The notes below the pieces were generated by a model. It did no database searches and was not told the origin of the DNA. It saw nothing but the letters and a program-made list of their open reading frames with translations. The translations under genes were made by a program, and so were the position numbers. A DNA stretch of 64,000 nucleotides from an uncultured Rhizobiaceae group bacterium (lineage in GTDB: Bacteria > Pseudomonadota > Alphaproteobacteria > Rhizobiales > Rhizobiaceae): assembly GCA_937930845.1 (NCBI GenBank), contig CALHBJ010000004.1, forward strand, positions 62,001 to 126,000. The letters are read 5' to 3'. Shown here in pieces: positions 28,229 through 38,005 of this stretch (its first letter is position 1; every line of letters begins with the position of its first letter).

Positions 28229-29917
28229 ATGAAAACCCTGTCTGGCGGTCAGGCCGTTGTTGAGGCTCTTAAGGTCGAGGAAACGAAATTCGTTTTTGGG
28301 TTGATTGGCTCTGCGACTATGGAAATATTTGATGGGCTATATGATGCGCCCGAAATCAAATTTATCGGCGTGCATGATGAGCGTACCGGCACCCATATGG
28401 CGGACGGATATGCCCGCGCAAGCGGCCAGCCCGGTGTCGTGCTGGCAGGCCAGAACGGGCCCGGCACGACCAATCTGGTGACAGGTCTGGCGCAAGCCAA
28501 GGCTGCGTTTTCGCCGGTGGTTTCCCTGTCCGGGGCCTTGTCCAGTGGCCATGTTTACCGGGATGCTTTTCAGGAAGTTGACCAACAGGCGCTGTTTCAA
28601 CCAATCACCAAGAAAACCTGGACCGCCACCAGTTGTGACCGGGTGCCGGAAATGGTGCGCGAAGCGTTCCGGGTTGCCACCAGTCCACGACAGGGGCCGG
28701 TGCAATTGAACCTGCCGCGTGATGTTTTATCCGCACAGGCCGACTTTGCCGATTTGCAGCACCCAAATGCCTATCGCCCCTGTTCGAAACCGGCGGCAGC
28801 ATCCAGTGATATTGATCGTGCAGCCGGATTGCTGAAAGGGGCGGCCCGGCCGGTGATCATTGCCGGTGGGGGGATCAAGAACACCGGGGGTGCCGCCCAG
28901 GCCCTTGCGCTGGCAGAAGAACTGAACTGCCCGATTGCCACGTCACCTGGCCATGGGGATGCGTTGCCATTTGGCCATCCACTCAACGCCGGACAAATGG
29001 GGCCGCGGGGCAATCCCGTAGCTTCCAGGCTGGTGAAGGAGGCGGATGTTATATTGGCGCTTGGGACGCGCCTTGGTTTCAATTCCACATTCTATTCCTA
29101 TGACAATATCAATCGCGATGCGGCTATCATTCAGGTGGAATTAGAGCCCACCGCGCTGGGCCGGTATTTCCCCATTGAGATTGGCATCTGGGCGGATGCC
29201 CCCACTGTGGCCGAGCAATTGACGCAAGCCCTGTGTCGCCTCGAACTGGACCAGAAGGTGAAACAATGGACCGCCATTTTTCAACAGGACCGGGCCGCCT
29301 ATCTGGCGAAACGGGACGGGGATGCAGATGTTCATTCCAATCCGATCCAGCCTTCCGGCCTGTTCAAAACATTGCGTGATGTCCTGCCACAGGATGCAGC
29401 CATCACGATGGATGCTGGCACTTTGTGCCTGCAGGCTACGGACGCACTGAATTACGCGCAGCCTAAGAGCTTGTTTACCCCACTGGATTTCGGCCTCGTG
29501 GGATTTTCCTTTGCCTGCGGACTTGGTGTGAAACTGGCAATGCCGGAACGGCCCGTGATCAGCCTGATGGGCGATGGTGGGTTTGGCATGACGGTGTCTG
29601 AATTGTCGACCGCTGTGGATCACGGCATCAATACGGTAACACTGGTGATGAACAATAAGTGCTGGGGAGCTGAGAAGGCCTATCAGCGCGATTTCTTTGG
29701 CGAACGCTATATCGGGGCCGATGTTTCCAGTCCGCCATTTGACAAGCTGGCGGAACTTTATGGCGCTGCGGGGTTTCGCGCGGAAACCAATGCGCAAGTC
29801 CGCGAAGCGGTTGAGGCAGCACTGGTTTGTGGAAAGCCCGCAGTCGTGGACATCGCGGTTGACCCGTCCGCGCTGTATTCATTTCGCCGGGACAGTTTCA
29901 AACATCGCGGTGGATGA
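28229..29917 (+). CDS. Thiamine pyrophosphate-dependent enzyme (acetolactate synthase-like superfamily)
   Basis: FGLIGSATMEIFDGL..IGVHDERTGTHMADGYARASGQPGVVLAGQNGPGTTNLVTG; ThDP motif MGDGGFGMTVSELSTAVDHGINTVTLVMNN. Confidence 0.9.
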   Translation: MKTLSGGQAVVEALKVEETKFVFGLIGSATMEIFDGLYDAPEIKFIGVHDERTGTHMADGYARASGQPGVVLAGQNGPGTTNLVTGLAQAKAAFSPVVSLSGALSSGHVYRDAFQEVDQQALFQPITKKTWTATSCDRVPEMVREAFRVATSPRQGPVQLNLPRDVLSAQADFADLQHPNAYRPCSKPAAASSDIDRAAGLLKGAARPVIIAGGGIKNTGGAAQALALAEELNCPIATSPGHGDALPFGHPLNAGQMGPRGNPVASRLVKEADVILALGTRLGFNSTFYSYDNINRDAAIIQVELEPTALGRYFPIEIGIWADAPTVAEQLTQALCRLELDQKVKQWTAIFQQDRAAYLAKRDGDADVHSNPIQPSGLFKTLRDVLPQDAAITMDAGTLCLQATDALNYAQPKSLFTPLDFGLVGFSFACGLGVKLAMPERPVISLMGDGGFGMTVSELSTAVDHGINTVTLVMNNKCWGAEKAYQRDFFGERYIGADVSSPPFDKLAELYGAAGFRAETNAQVREAVEAALVCGKPAVVDIAVDPSALYSFRRDSFKHRGG

Positions 29918-29936
29918 CGGCTCGGCGCAAACGCGC

Positions 29937-32108
29937 CTATAAGTCGAGGATGAGCTTTTTGGTTTTTGAACGTGAGCAGCAAACGGTAATTTGGGCATTG
30001 GATGCTTTTTCAATGTCTGTTTGCACCAGATCACGGTGGTCGGGCATGCCTTCGATGACATTGGTCAGGCAGGTTCCGCACACACCAGATTGGCATGATA
30101 CCTGAACATGAATGCCATTTTCGGCCAGTTTTTCAGCAATGGTTTCACCGGGATGGACGTCAATTGTCTTACCGGATTTTTGCGTAATCACGGAAAACGG
30201 CGCGCCGTCGGTGTTCACTTCCGCACCAAAGCGTTCCAGGTGCACACAGCTTGTGTTCCATCCGTTGTTTTGTGCTGCTGTTGTGATGAAATCCATGAAC
30301 CCATTGGGGCCACATGCATATAGATGCCGCTTTGGTGCGGCTGTCGCCAAGACGCCGTTGATGTCTAATTGCTGGTTCTTGTCGCCGCTGCTGACATGAA
30401 ACTGTACTTTTTCGCCGAAGCTTAAAAGCTCGTCCTGGAAGGCCAGCCGATCTGCGGTGCGAACACAATAATGCAATTCCCAGGCCACGCCTTGTGCCTG
30501 CAGCGCATAAGCTATGCTCAGCATGGGCGTGATGCCAATGCCGCCGGCGAACAGAATTGTATGATCCGCGTCTGGTTGCATTGGAAAGTTGTTGCGCGGA
30601 TGCCCAATGCGGATGTTGCTGCCCTCACGAAATTGGGTGTGGATGGCGGTTGAACCACCCCGCGATTTGGGATCCAGCAAAACGCCCAGCCTGTATCTGG
30701 TGCGGTCAGCAGGATCGCCCGTGAGGGAATATTGGCGGATGAGGCCGGACTTCACGTAAACATCCACATGGGCACCAGCATCATAGGCGGGCAGGGCGCT
30801 ACCATCGGCACCGACCAGTTCTAACCCGATTGTATTGGTGGCCACATTCGTGCGCCGCTGTACGGTCACATCCAGCCAGGGGCTTTTTTCAACGGGCAGC
30901 GCGTCCGCTGTCACGGGCATATCTGTGAGGGGCAGTTCTGCCAAATGCACTTTGACCGGCATGGTGGCGTAGGCGCGTATTGTATTATTCATCGCGATTG
31001 TGGGCTCAGCTAAAAGCTCAAACCGCTCGACACGACGGCGCAGGGCTTCGAGCAGCAGAATGATTTCACGGCGGGCCAAATGCATGCCCATGCACATATG
31101 GACACCCTGCCCAAAGCCCAGATGATCGTGAACGTCGCGCGTCACATTATAGCGATCAGGATCCTTGTATTTTCGCGGGTCACGATTGGCGGATGCATAC
31201 ATCACGATCACCCGTTTTCCCGCGGGGATTGTATGACCTGCAATTATGCTGTCTTCGATCGCATAGCGGGTGAACGCCCGAATAGGTGTGCCCAGGCGCA
31301 CGGCTTCCTCAACCGCATTGGGTATCAGGCAGGGGTCATTGCGGATCAAATCCCACTGGTCGGGATGGTCTGCAAAAAACTTGATAATCTGCCCGGTGGT
31401 GGAAATTGTGGTGTCGAGGGACGGGTTGATATAATCGCGCATGAGTTGGGCGCAGGTTTCATAGGACAAGCCGCGCTCTGCACCGACTTCGAATATGCGC
31501 TTGGCCCATCCGCCTGGTTTGAGTTTTTCCGGGCGACCATATTCCAATAGAAAGTTGCGCAGGTCTTTGAGGTCTTCAAAAGCCTGTGTCGTGCGCTCGT
31601 TTTCCGTGCCAAACAGATTGAACGTGGCAGAAGCCCATTTCAGCATTTGGGCGGAATCAACCGGAAGGCCGACCAGTTCCGCAACGATGGTGACCGGAAG
31701 GTATTGGGCAAAATCTGATATGGCGTCGAACTCACCCCGCTCGCACAGGGCGTCGATCAAGCCATTTGCGGAAGCGGCCAACAGGGGCTCTATTTCCTTT
31801 AACGCGCCAGGCAGCAATGGTTCGGAGGTGACAGCGCGGGTACGATCATGTTCGGGCGGGTCCGAATTGAGGGTCGAGCCGACCAAAATGTCGTTCACTT
31901 TTGGAATTGGCGACACACCATGGGAACTCACAAACCGGAGTGGCTGGCGCAGAACTTCGCTGACTTCATTATAGCGGGGCAGGGCGTAGAGGTCGTTTCG
32001 TGGCAAGTAAACGACCGGCCCGGTCTCGCGCATTCGTTCATAAACCGTGTGGGGATCGAGGATGACTTCATCGGCGTAGAAGTCGATGTCCAGTGAGGGA
32101 ATGGTCAT
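29937..32108 (-). CDS. Self-sufficient cytochrome P450 fused to phthalate-dioxygenase-reductase-like FMN/2Fe-2S module (CYP116B-like)
   Basis: EEAVRLG (ExxR), heme motif FGQGVHMCMG; then flavin/NAD reductase (RQYSLTGDPAD, ILFAGGIGITPMLSIA) and C-terminal 2Fe-2S CQSGVCGTC...C. Confidence 0.95.
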   Translation of the reverse strand: MTIPSLDIDFYADEVILDPHTVYERMRETGPVVYLPRNDLYALPRYNEVSEVLRQPLRFVSSHGVSPIPKVNDILVGSTLNSDPPEHDRTRAVTSEPLLPGALKEIEPLLAASANGLIDALCERGEFDAISDFAQYLPVTIVAELVGLPVDSAQMLKWASATFNLFGTENERTTQAFEDLKDLRNFLLEYGRPEKLKPGGWAKRIFEVGAERGLSYETCAQLMRDYINPSLDTTISTTGQIIKFFADHPDQWDLIRNDPCLIPNAVEEAVRLGTPIRAFTRYAIEDSIIAGHTIPAGKRVIVMYASANRDPRKYKDPDRYNVTRDVHDHLGFGQGVHMCMGMHLARREIILLLEALRRRVERFELLAEPTIAMNNTIRAYATMPVKVHLAELPLTDMPVTADALPVEKSPWLDVTVQRRTNVATNTIGLELVGADGSALPAYDAGAHVDVYVKSGLIRQYSLTGDPADRTRYRLGVLLDPKSRGGSTAIHTQFREGSNIRIGHPRNNFPMQPDADHTILFAGGIGITPMLSIAYALQAQGVAWELHYCVRTADRLAFQDELLSFGEKVQFHVSSGDKNQQLDINGVLATAAPKRHLYACGPNGFMDFITTAAQNNGWNTSCVHLERFGAEVNTDGAPFSVITQKSGKTIDVHPGETIAEKLAENGIHVQVSCQSGVCGTCLTNVIEGMPDHRDLVQTDIEKASNAQITVCCSRSKTKKLILDL

Positions 32109-32917
32109 GCGGTTGCCTGTGATGCGGGTAAACAAATTGCATCCAATCCCAAGGCATCGGCCATGTTGAACGCACCCATGCCGCCATCAATGGCGATGTC
32201 GGTTCCTTTGATCCAATGGGAGGCGGGGGACAAAAGGAATGCGGCAACTTCCGCGACTTCCCTGGGATTGCCCGGGCGGCCTGCGCGTTCCACATTTCTT
32301 GCCATTGCGGCACCGAACACGCGCTGGAAATCTTCAAGAATGGCGGTGGCAATGCCGCCGGGACTTAAGGAATTGATGCGAAGCCCGCGTTGCACCATCG
32401 CTTCGGCTTCTGCCACTGTCCACAGGATGACGGCTTCCTTGGTCAGATTGTAACAGCGGGTGGCGTCGATCTGTTCTTGCGCAACAAAACTGGCCAGTTG
32501 ATCGGGCCTGGACAGGGCTGCCAGCCGCTTGACCTGTTCAAGCCCATCGCGCCAGCCGTGACCGGCCCGGCTGGCCATATTGACGATTGAGCCGCCCTTG
32601 CGCAGGTGGGGCAGCATCGCGTTTGTAAAGGCACGGGTGCCCAGGAAATTGACCTGAAGAATGGCTTCTTCCAGCCCCTCTCGTGGTGGCAGTCCCGCAT
32701 TGTTGCAAAGTCCGTCGAGCGGCTCATCAATTGCTGCTGCAGCGGTTAATATGCTGGTCGGGTCATTGAGGTCCAGGGCGATGAACTGATCAATATTCTT
32801 GGTGGTTTCGCGAATGTCGAAGCCAATCACCCGATGCCCCTGCTCGTGCAAGGCTTCTGCCAGTTCAGCACCAATGCCGCTGGCAACACCGGTTATCGCA
32901 TAAGTCATCTGGCCCAT
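32105..32917 (-). CDS. SDR family oxidoreductase (coniferyl-alcohol dehydrogenase-like)
   Basis: YAITGVASGIGAELAEALHEQGHRVIGFD; CNNAGLPP; CYNLTKEAVILW; overlaps the P450 start. Confidence 0.85.
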   Translation of the reverse strand: MGQMTYAITGVASGIGAELAEALHEQGHRVIGFDIRETTKNIDQFIALDLNDPTSILTAAAAIDEPLDGLCNNAGLPPREGLEEAILQVNFLGTRAFTNAMLPHLRKGGSIVNMASRAGHGWRDGLEQVKRLAALSRPDQLASFVAQEQIDATRCYNLTKEAVILWTVAEAEAMVQRGLRINSLSPGGIATAILEDFQRVFGAAMARNVERAGRPGNPREVAEVAAFLLSPASHWIKGTDIAIDGGMGAFNMADALGLDAICLPASQATA

Positions 32918-33133
32918 AGATCAGTCTCCAAGATTGCAAGGCCCAATGGGCATCCCGGCGTGATTATGGACAGGTTTGAAACGAGCCTCCACCTATAAGT
33001 TATTCTAGCTGCGGGGCGGGAGCATCTCATCTTGGATGTGGGCGCTTCCGTGATCGTCAGTCGAGCGCTGGCACCTGGCATAAAGCGGTGTTGATATGAT
33101 GGGGTAAGCTGAGTTTTTGCTATGTACAAAAAT

Positions 33134-33164
33134 GTGGATAGCCGGAAATGGTCCGGCTATCCAC
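33134..33164 (-). terminator. Rho-independent terminator of the NCS1 permease gene
   Basis: Perfect 13-bp stem GTGGATAGCCGGA/TCCGGCTATCCAC followed by ATTTTTGTA on minus strand. Confidence 0.8.
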
Positions 33165-33184
33165 GATGTTGGATTGTTCAGCGA

Positions 33185-34606
33185 TTAAGCTGCTTTGCAG
33201 CGGAAGTGATAGATCACACCGCCCAGTACGGCACCGATAATCCATGCATAACCGGCAAGGTTGCCAAGCAATGGCACCCAGACCGTGGCAATGGAGAACA
33301 CCGCAGCAATTGCAAAGGCAATCAGTGCGTTGTCGTGCCAACCATTGCCGTAGTGATACTCGCCCCCGTCCATGTTGTAGAGGTCCGCGACGTTCAGGTT
33401 CTGCTTGCGCACAATGTAGTAATCGACGACCAGAATACCAAACAGCGGGGCCATCATGGCACCAAGCGTGTTTACAAACGAGCCGATGCCGATCTGGCTA
33501 ATGACAGATACCCACAACCCGCCAATTACCAAAGCGAAAGCTGAGGTAATCAAGCCTGCTTTTCTGAAGCTGATCGTGGTGGGCGACAGGTTAGCGATGC
33601 CGTTCACAGCGGGAATGAAATTGGCAACGAGGTTGATGCCCATTGTGGCGGCGAGGAACGTCAGGGCAGCGATGATACTTAGAATAACGCTGTCTGCTTT
33701 CTCGACTATCTCGGTTGGATTGATGATGGATTCGCCGTAGACCACGGCTGCGCCCGCTGTGGTTAGAAGAGCCAGGGCGGAGAACAAAATCATGTTAAAC
33801 GGCAAGCCCCAGAAGTTGCCTTTGGTCATGGCAGACTTGTCTTTTGCATAGCGGGAAAAGTCGCTGAAGTTGATCATCACCGCGGCGAAATATGCGACCA
33901 TAGTTCCGAATATGGCAACGAAACCGGTAAACTCGGTGCCCCATGTACCTTCCGGATTGGCAAAAATTGTTTGTGCCGAGGACAGCAATTGACCGTCAGA
34001 TTTGACCCAAAGCACAACGAGCAGGGCGATCATCACAGCGTAAACGAAGGGGCCTGCGAAATTCAGGAATTTTTCAACCCATCCCATGCCTTGCCAGAAG
34101 ACAAAAATGTGGATTGCCCAAACGATCAGGAAAGAAATCCAGCCAACGGTTGTCAGCCCCATCATCTCTGCGCCACCGGATGCGCCTGTTACTGCGTTGA
34201 TGAGCAGCGCCAGCGCGGTTGAAGCGAAGTAAACCTGCACACCGTACCAAAACACAGCAACGATGGCCCTTAGAATGGCTGGCAATTTGGAACCCGCTGT
34301 GCCCATGCTGGCGCGCGCAAATACCGGGTAGGGGATGCCATATTTTTCACCAGCAGCGCCCGACATGTTGACCATGTACATCACGAACAGGCCTGACAGC
34401 ACCAGAGCGGCGAATGCCGTCCACCCGCTGACTCCGAATGAAATGAATAGGGAGGCGACCAATGTGTAGCCAAACAATGACTGAACGTCATTGGCCCAGA
34501 CATTGAAAATACCAAACCAGCCCCAGGACTTTTCTTCTCCTGTCACCGGCTTTAGCGCGTCATCGACACCCGTTATCTGGGTGCTGTTTGTTGTTGAGTT
34601 ATCCAT
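33185..34606 (-). CDS. NCS1 / cytosine permease-like nucleobase:cation symporter
   Basis: KSWGWFGIFNVWANDVQSLFGYTLVASLFISFG; GIPYPVFARASMGTAGSKLPAILRAIVAVFWYGVQ; start MDNSTTNS at 34606. Confidence 0.88.
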   Translation of the reverse strand: MDNSTTNSTQITGVDDALKPVTGEEKSWGWFGIFNVWANDVQSLFGYTLVASLFISFGVSGWTAFAALVLSGLFVMYMVNMSGAAGEKYGIPYPVFARASMGTAGSKLPAILRAIVAVFWYGVQVYFASTALALLINAVTGASGGAEMMGLTTVGWISFLIVWAIHIFVFWQGMGWVEKFLNFAGPFVYAVMIALLVVLWVKSDGQLLSSAQTIFANPEGTWGTEFTGFVAIFGTMVAYFAAVMINFSDFSRYAKDKSAMTKGNFWGLPFNMILFSALALLTTAGAAVVYGESIINPTEIVEKADSVILSIIAALTFLAATMGINLVANFIPAVNGIANLSPTTISFRKAGLITSAFALVIGGLWVSVISQIGIGSFVNTLGAMMAPLFGILVVDYYIVRKQNLNVADLYNMDGGEYHYGNGWHDNALIAFAIAAVFSIATVWVPLLGNLAGYAWIIGAVLGGVIYHFRCKAA

Positions 34607-34661
34607 AATTCCTTTTCCTCTTAGTTTGCCTCCCAAATGGGCGGCGACTGGGTGAAAGTCT

Positions 34662-35594
34662 TTAATCAAACAAACTTGAAACCGACTGCTCCAGGGCGGT
34701 TCGCCTGATGGCTTCTCCCAGCAGTTCGGCAATGGACAGGATGCGAATATTTTTTGCGCCTTCGACGGCGGAGGTCACAGCGATCGAATCTGTGATGACA
34801 AGTTCCGTCAGCTTGGACTTGCCAATGCGGTTGACGGCTTCTCCCGAGAGTACGCCATGGGTGATGTAGGCGGCGACGCTTGTTGCCCCCTGATCGAGCA
34901 GAGCTTCGGCGGCGTTGCACAAGGTGCCGCCGGAATCGATGATATCATCCACGAGGATGCAATCATGGCCCGTTACGTCTCCGATCACATTCATGACCTT
35001 GGATTCACCTGGCTTGTCCCGCCGCTTGTCGACGATGGCCAGGGGCGTGTTAACGCGGCTGGCCAATGCGCGGGCGCGCACAACCCCACCCACGTCAGGC
35101 GATACCACCATCAGGCTTTGGGTATTGTATCTGGCTTTGACATCCTTGCTCATCTCGGGAATGGCAAAGAGATTGTCGGTTGGAATGTCGAAAAAGCCCT
35201 GAATTTGAGTGGCATGGAGATCAAGGGTCAGCACCCGGTCCGCACCAGCTTCAACGATCAGATTTGCTACCAGTTTGGCAGAAATGGGGGTGCGCGGGCC
35301 TGGCTTTCTATCTTGTCTTGCATAGCCAAAATAGGGGAGAACGGCCGTTATGCGGCGCGCTGAAGACCGGCGCGCCGCATCAATCATGATGAGCATTTCC
35401 ATGAGATTGTCATTGGCCGGATAGGATGTGGACTGGAGAATGAAAACATCTTCCCCGCGCACATTTTCCTTCAGTTCAACGAAAATCTCCTGGTCAGCAA
35501 ACCGCCGCACATCGCAACTGCCCAGCTGCGTGTCCAGATAGTTTGCGATGTCGCGGCTCAGACCACTATTTGAATTGCCGGCAAAAAGCTTCAT
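34662..35594 (-). CDS. prs: Ribose-phosphate pyrophosphokinase
   Basis: [93 protein letters not shown]. Confidence 0.96.
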   Translation of the reverse strand: MKLFAGNSNSGLSRDIANYLDTQLGSCDVRRFADQEIFVELKENVRGEDVFILQSTSYPANDNLMEMLIMIDAARRSSARRITAVLPYFGYARQDRKPGPRTPISAKLVANLIVEAGADRVLTLDLHATQIQGFFDIPTDNLFAIPEMSKDVKARYNTQSLMVVSPDVGGVVRARALASRVNTPLAIVDKRRDKPGESKVMNVIGDVTGHDCILVDDIIDSGGTLCNAAEALLDQGATSVAAYITHGVLSGEAVNRIGKSKLTELVITDSIAVTSAVEGAKNIRILSIAELLGEAIRRTALEQSVSSLFD

Positions 35595-35632
35595 GTCATC
35601 CGCGCTATTTTCATGTTGTTGTCAGGCCGCCC

Positions 35633-36253
35633 CTAGACCGGAAAGGCCATCTGCGGCTTGTAGGTTTCAAAACTCTTGAGCGTTTGGGAATTGGCCTGCT
35701 TTTGCCATTCACTTCCCGGCACCACAGCCGTGACGCAATGATATTTCTCGCGATAGACCTTGGTGTTTTCATTATCTTCCATGACGATCGCTACCATTCC
35801 GGCGACTTGTCCGCTTTGTTGTTCCACGAGTTGAATTGCGCCGTGCATGGAGCCGCCCGTTTCCACCCATTGATCCACAAGAAGTACGCGGGTGTTGGGG
35901 GCAAAGGCGGGCTTACGCATTTCCATGTCCTGGGTGCGGCCCGAATAGTTTGTAAACGATGCGCTGTCCGTCTCGACACATAATTTGCCAGCTTTTCGGA
36001 TTGGCAAAAAGCCTTTGCCTATGCGCGTGGCAATGCCTGAGCCAAGCACAAAACCCATGGCATCAAGGCCAGCAACCACATCAATTGTGTTGGGGTCAAG
36101 ATCTGCACACAAATCATCAAGCAGATCGTGGAACGCGCGGCCATTGATGTAAATCGATGTGGGGTCGAGCCAGGCAAATTTATCGCCTTTGGTGTTGGGA
36201 GCCATGAGCGGGAGGTACCAACGATCATCTCTTGGGCCTTTGTTGTCGGTCAT
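35633..36253 (-). CDS. Phosphoribosyltransferase, adenine-PRTase-like
   Basis: DVVAGLDAMGFVLGSGIATRIGKGFLPIRKAGKLC; PRPP loop RVLLVDQWVETGGSMHGAIQL. Confidence 0.8.
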   Translation of the reverse strand: MTDNKGPRDDRWYLPLMAPNTKGDKFAWLDPTSIYINGRAFHDLLDDLCADLDPNTIDVVAGLDAMGFVLGSGIATRIGKGFLPIRKAGKLCVETDSASFTNYSGRTQDMEMRKPAFAPNTRVLLVDQWVETGGSMHGAIQLVEQQSGQVAGMVAIVMEDNENTKVYREKYHCVTAVVPGSEWQKQANSQTLKSFETYKPQMAFPV

Positions 36254-37014
36254 GTGTTGTCTCCTGTCTTGGTGAATTCCATCAACTTGGCCAAGCGGGC
36301 CGGATCGATGTTGTAAAAATCTTCTTTGATATTGATGCCCGTGGATACCAGCACACAATCGACATGGGGCAGGTAGTCGCTGACATTCTCAGGCGTTATT
36401 CCCGAAGCCAGCGCCAGAGGTGTTGTGCCACAGGCTTTGCGGAAGGTTGTGATCTTGTCCAAATCTGCCGAATGGCCAGTGGCGATGCCCGACGTTGTCA
36501 CAACATCCATCAGTCCACAGGCCAGGCGAGCGCTGGTGGCATGATCGGCGGGGTCCACATCGCGTTGTTTCTTGAATGCGGTGCCGCCAAAATATAGGCC
36601 ATCCCAGCCACATTGGCGCTTGATGGCTTGAATTTCGGTGGCTTCGTCCTGGGCATCTTCGCCACGCCGTTCATCGACACGGGCATCGTCGGCCCAATAA
36701 GCGTCCACACGAATGCCTTCCTTTTGCAGATCGGCCAGGATGGGAAAGGCCGTTTTGCCGGTTACCGCAAGGAAATTGACGCCGATCCACAGATCGGGAA
36801 ATTGTTGCCGCACATGGCGGATGATTGGCAAGAATTGCGGATAGTCAAAGTCATGGTTGATGAGGAAAATACCAGGGCAACCAGCATCCATTGCCAGCCC
36901 GGCATTCTTGGTGGCCTGATCATTATCAAGCACATGGATAACCGGCAGCACGACCAATCCCTGGCTTGAAAACACCTTTTGGAATTTCTCTCGATCCACG
37001 CAACGTCCTTCCAT
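36250..37014 (-). CDS. BtpA/SgcQ-like TIM-barrel protein
   Basis: LWIGVNFLAVTGKTAFPILADLQKEGIRVDAYWADDARVDE; TTPLALASGITPENVSDYLPHVDCVLVSTGINIKEDFYNIDPARLAKLMEF. Confidence 0.65.
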   Translation of the reverse strand: MEGRCVDREKFQKVFSSQGLVVLPVIHVLDNDQATKNAGLAMDAGCPGIFLINHDFDYPQFLPIIRHVRQQFPDLWIGVNFLAVTGKTAFPILADLQKEGIRVDAYWADDARVDERRGEDAQDEATEIQAIKRQCGWDGLYFGGTAFKKQRDVDPADHATSARLACGLMDVVTTSGIATGHSADLDKITTFRKACGTTPLALASGITPENVSDYLPHVDCVLVSTGINIKEDFYNIDPARLAKLMEFTKTGDNT

Positions 37015-37050
37015 TTTTGTTGAAGCTAGGCCACGTCAGTTGCATTTGGG

Positions 37051-37081
37051 AAATTTATTGTTTTAATTCTTCTATAAATTT
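37051..37081. promoter_or_regulatory. Candidate LysR operator: AAATTTAT-N15-ATAAATTT
   Basis: Perfect 8-bp inverted repeat directly upstream of the LysR ATG and in the divergent region with the BtpA-like gene. Confidence 0.5.
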
Positions 37082-37096
37082 TGATGGAGGTGCCCC

Positions 37097-38005
37097 ATGG
37101 CCATTAACTTGCCCACAGATTTGCTGCGCAGCTTCATCACTGTAGCTGATCTGGGCGGATATACGCGGGCTGGCGAGGTGCTTAATCGCAGTCAGCCGGC
37201 CATCAGCCTGCAGATGAGGCGGCTGGAAGAACTGGTGGATGCCCAGCTGATCACCCATGACGGGCGGCAGCTGAACCTCACCGAAGCTGGCGAGATACTC
37301 AGTGCTTATGCGCGCCAGATATTGCATCTCAATGATGATGCGATTGCCCATTTTCGACCCACGGACATTTCCGGCACGATTAGAATCGGTTTGCCCACAG
37401 ATTATGCCGTTTCGTATCTTCAGGATGCAGTTGCCCATTTCGCGTTGGAAAATCCGGACCGGAATCTGGAGATATGCTGTGATCTGTCCGCCAATCTGCT
37501 CAATAGCCTGCACGGCAATCAGATTGATCTGGTTGTTGCTTTGGTTGCCGAGGACAAAAAGCAATATCTGGTTCATGCCTGGGAAGAACGCCCCGTTTGG
37601 GTGGTCGGCAAGAACTCGAAGGCCGACAAGGAAGTTCCCCTGCCGCTCGTTGGCCATTTTGAAAATTGTGAATATCGAAAGCGCATGACCGCTGCCTTGA
37701 AAAGCCAGGACAGGCAATGGCGTCACGCCTATACCAGCCCGGACATCTCCGGCGTTCAGGACGCGGTTGAGATTGGACTGGGCCTAACCGCACTGACCAG
37801 GGCAACGCTTACAAACGATATGCGGGTGTTGGATGAAGCCGATGGTTTCCCCGAACTGGAAAAAATCAGAATTGGATTGTTCTATAAATTACCAAGAATG
37901 CCGGAAGCCGGGCGGGAAATCGCCAACCATTTGATTGATAATATTGACCGGGCGACCAATGTGCATTTCACGCGCTCGATGCATCCCCAGATGATTGGGT
38001 CATAA
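37097..38005 (+). CDS. LysR family transcriptional regulator
   Basis: LPTDLLRSFITVADLGGYTRAGEVLNRSQPAISLQMRRLEELVDAQLI. Confidence 0.93.
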   Translation: MAINLPTDLLRSFITVADLGGYTRAGEVLNRSQPAISLQMRRLEELVDAQLITHDGRQLNLTEAGEILSAYARQILHLNDDAIAHFRPTDISGTIRIGLPTDYAVSYLQDAVAHFALENPDRNLEICCDLSANLLNSLHGNQIDLVVALVAEDKKQYLVHAWEERPVWVVGKNSKADKEVPLPLVGHFENCEYRKRMTAALKSQDRQWRHAYTSPDISGVQDAVEIGLGLTALTRATLTNDMRVLDEADGFPELEKIRIGLFYKLPRMPEAGREIANHLIDNIDRATNVHFTRSMHPQMIGS

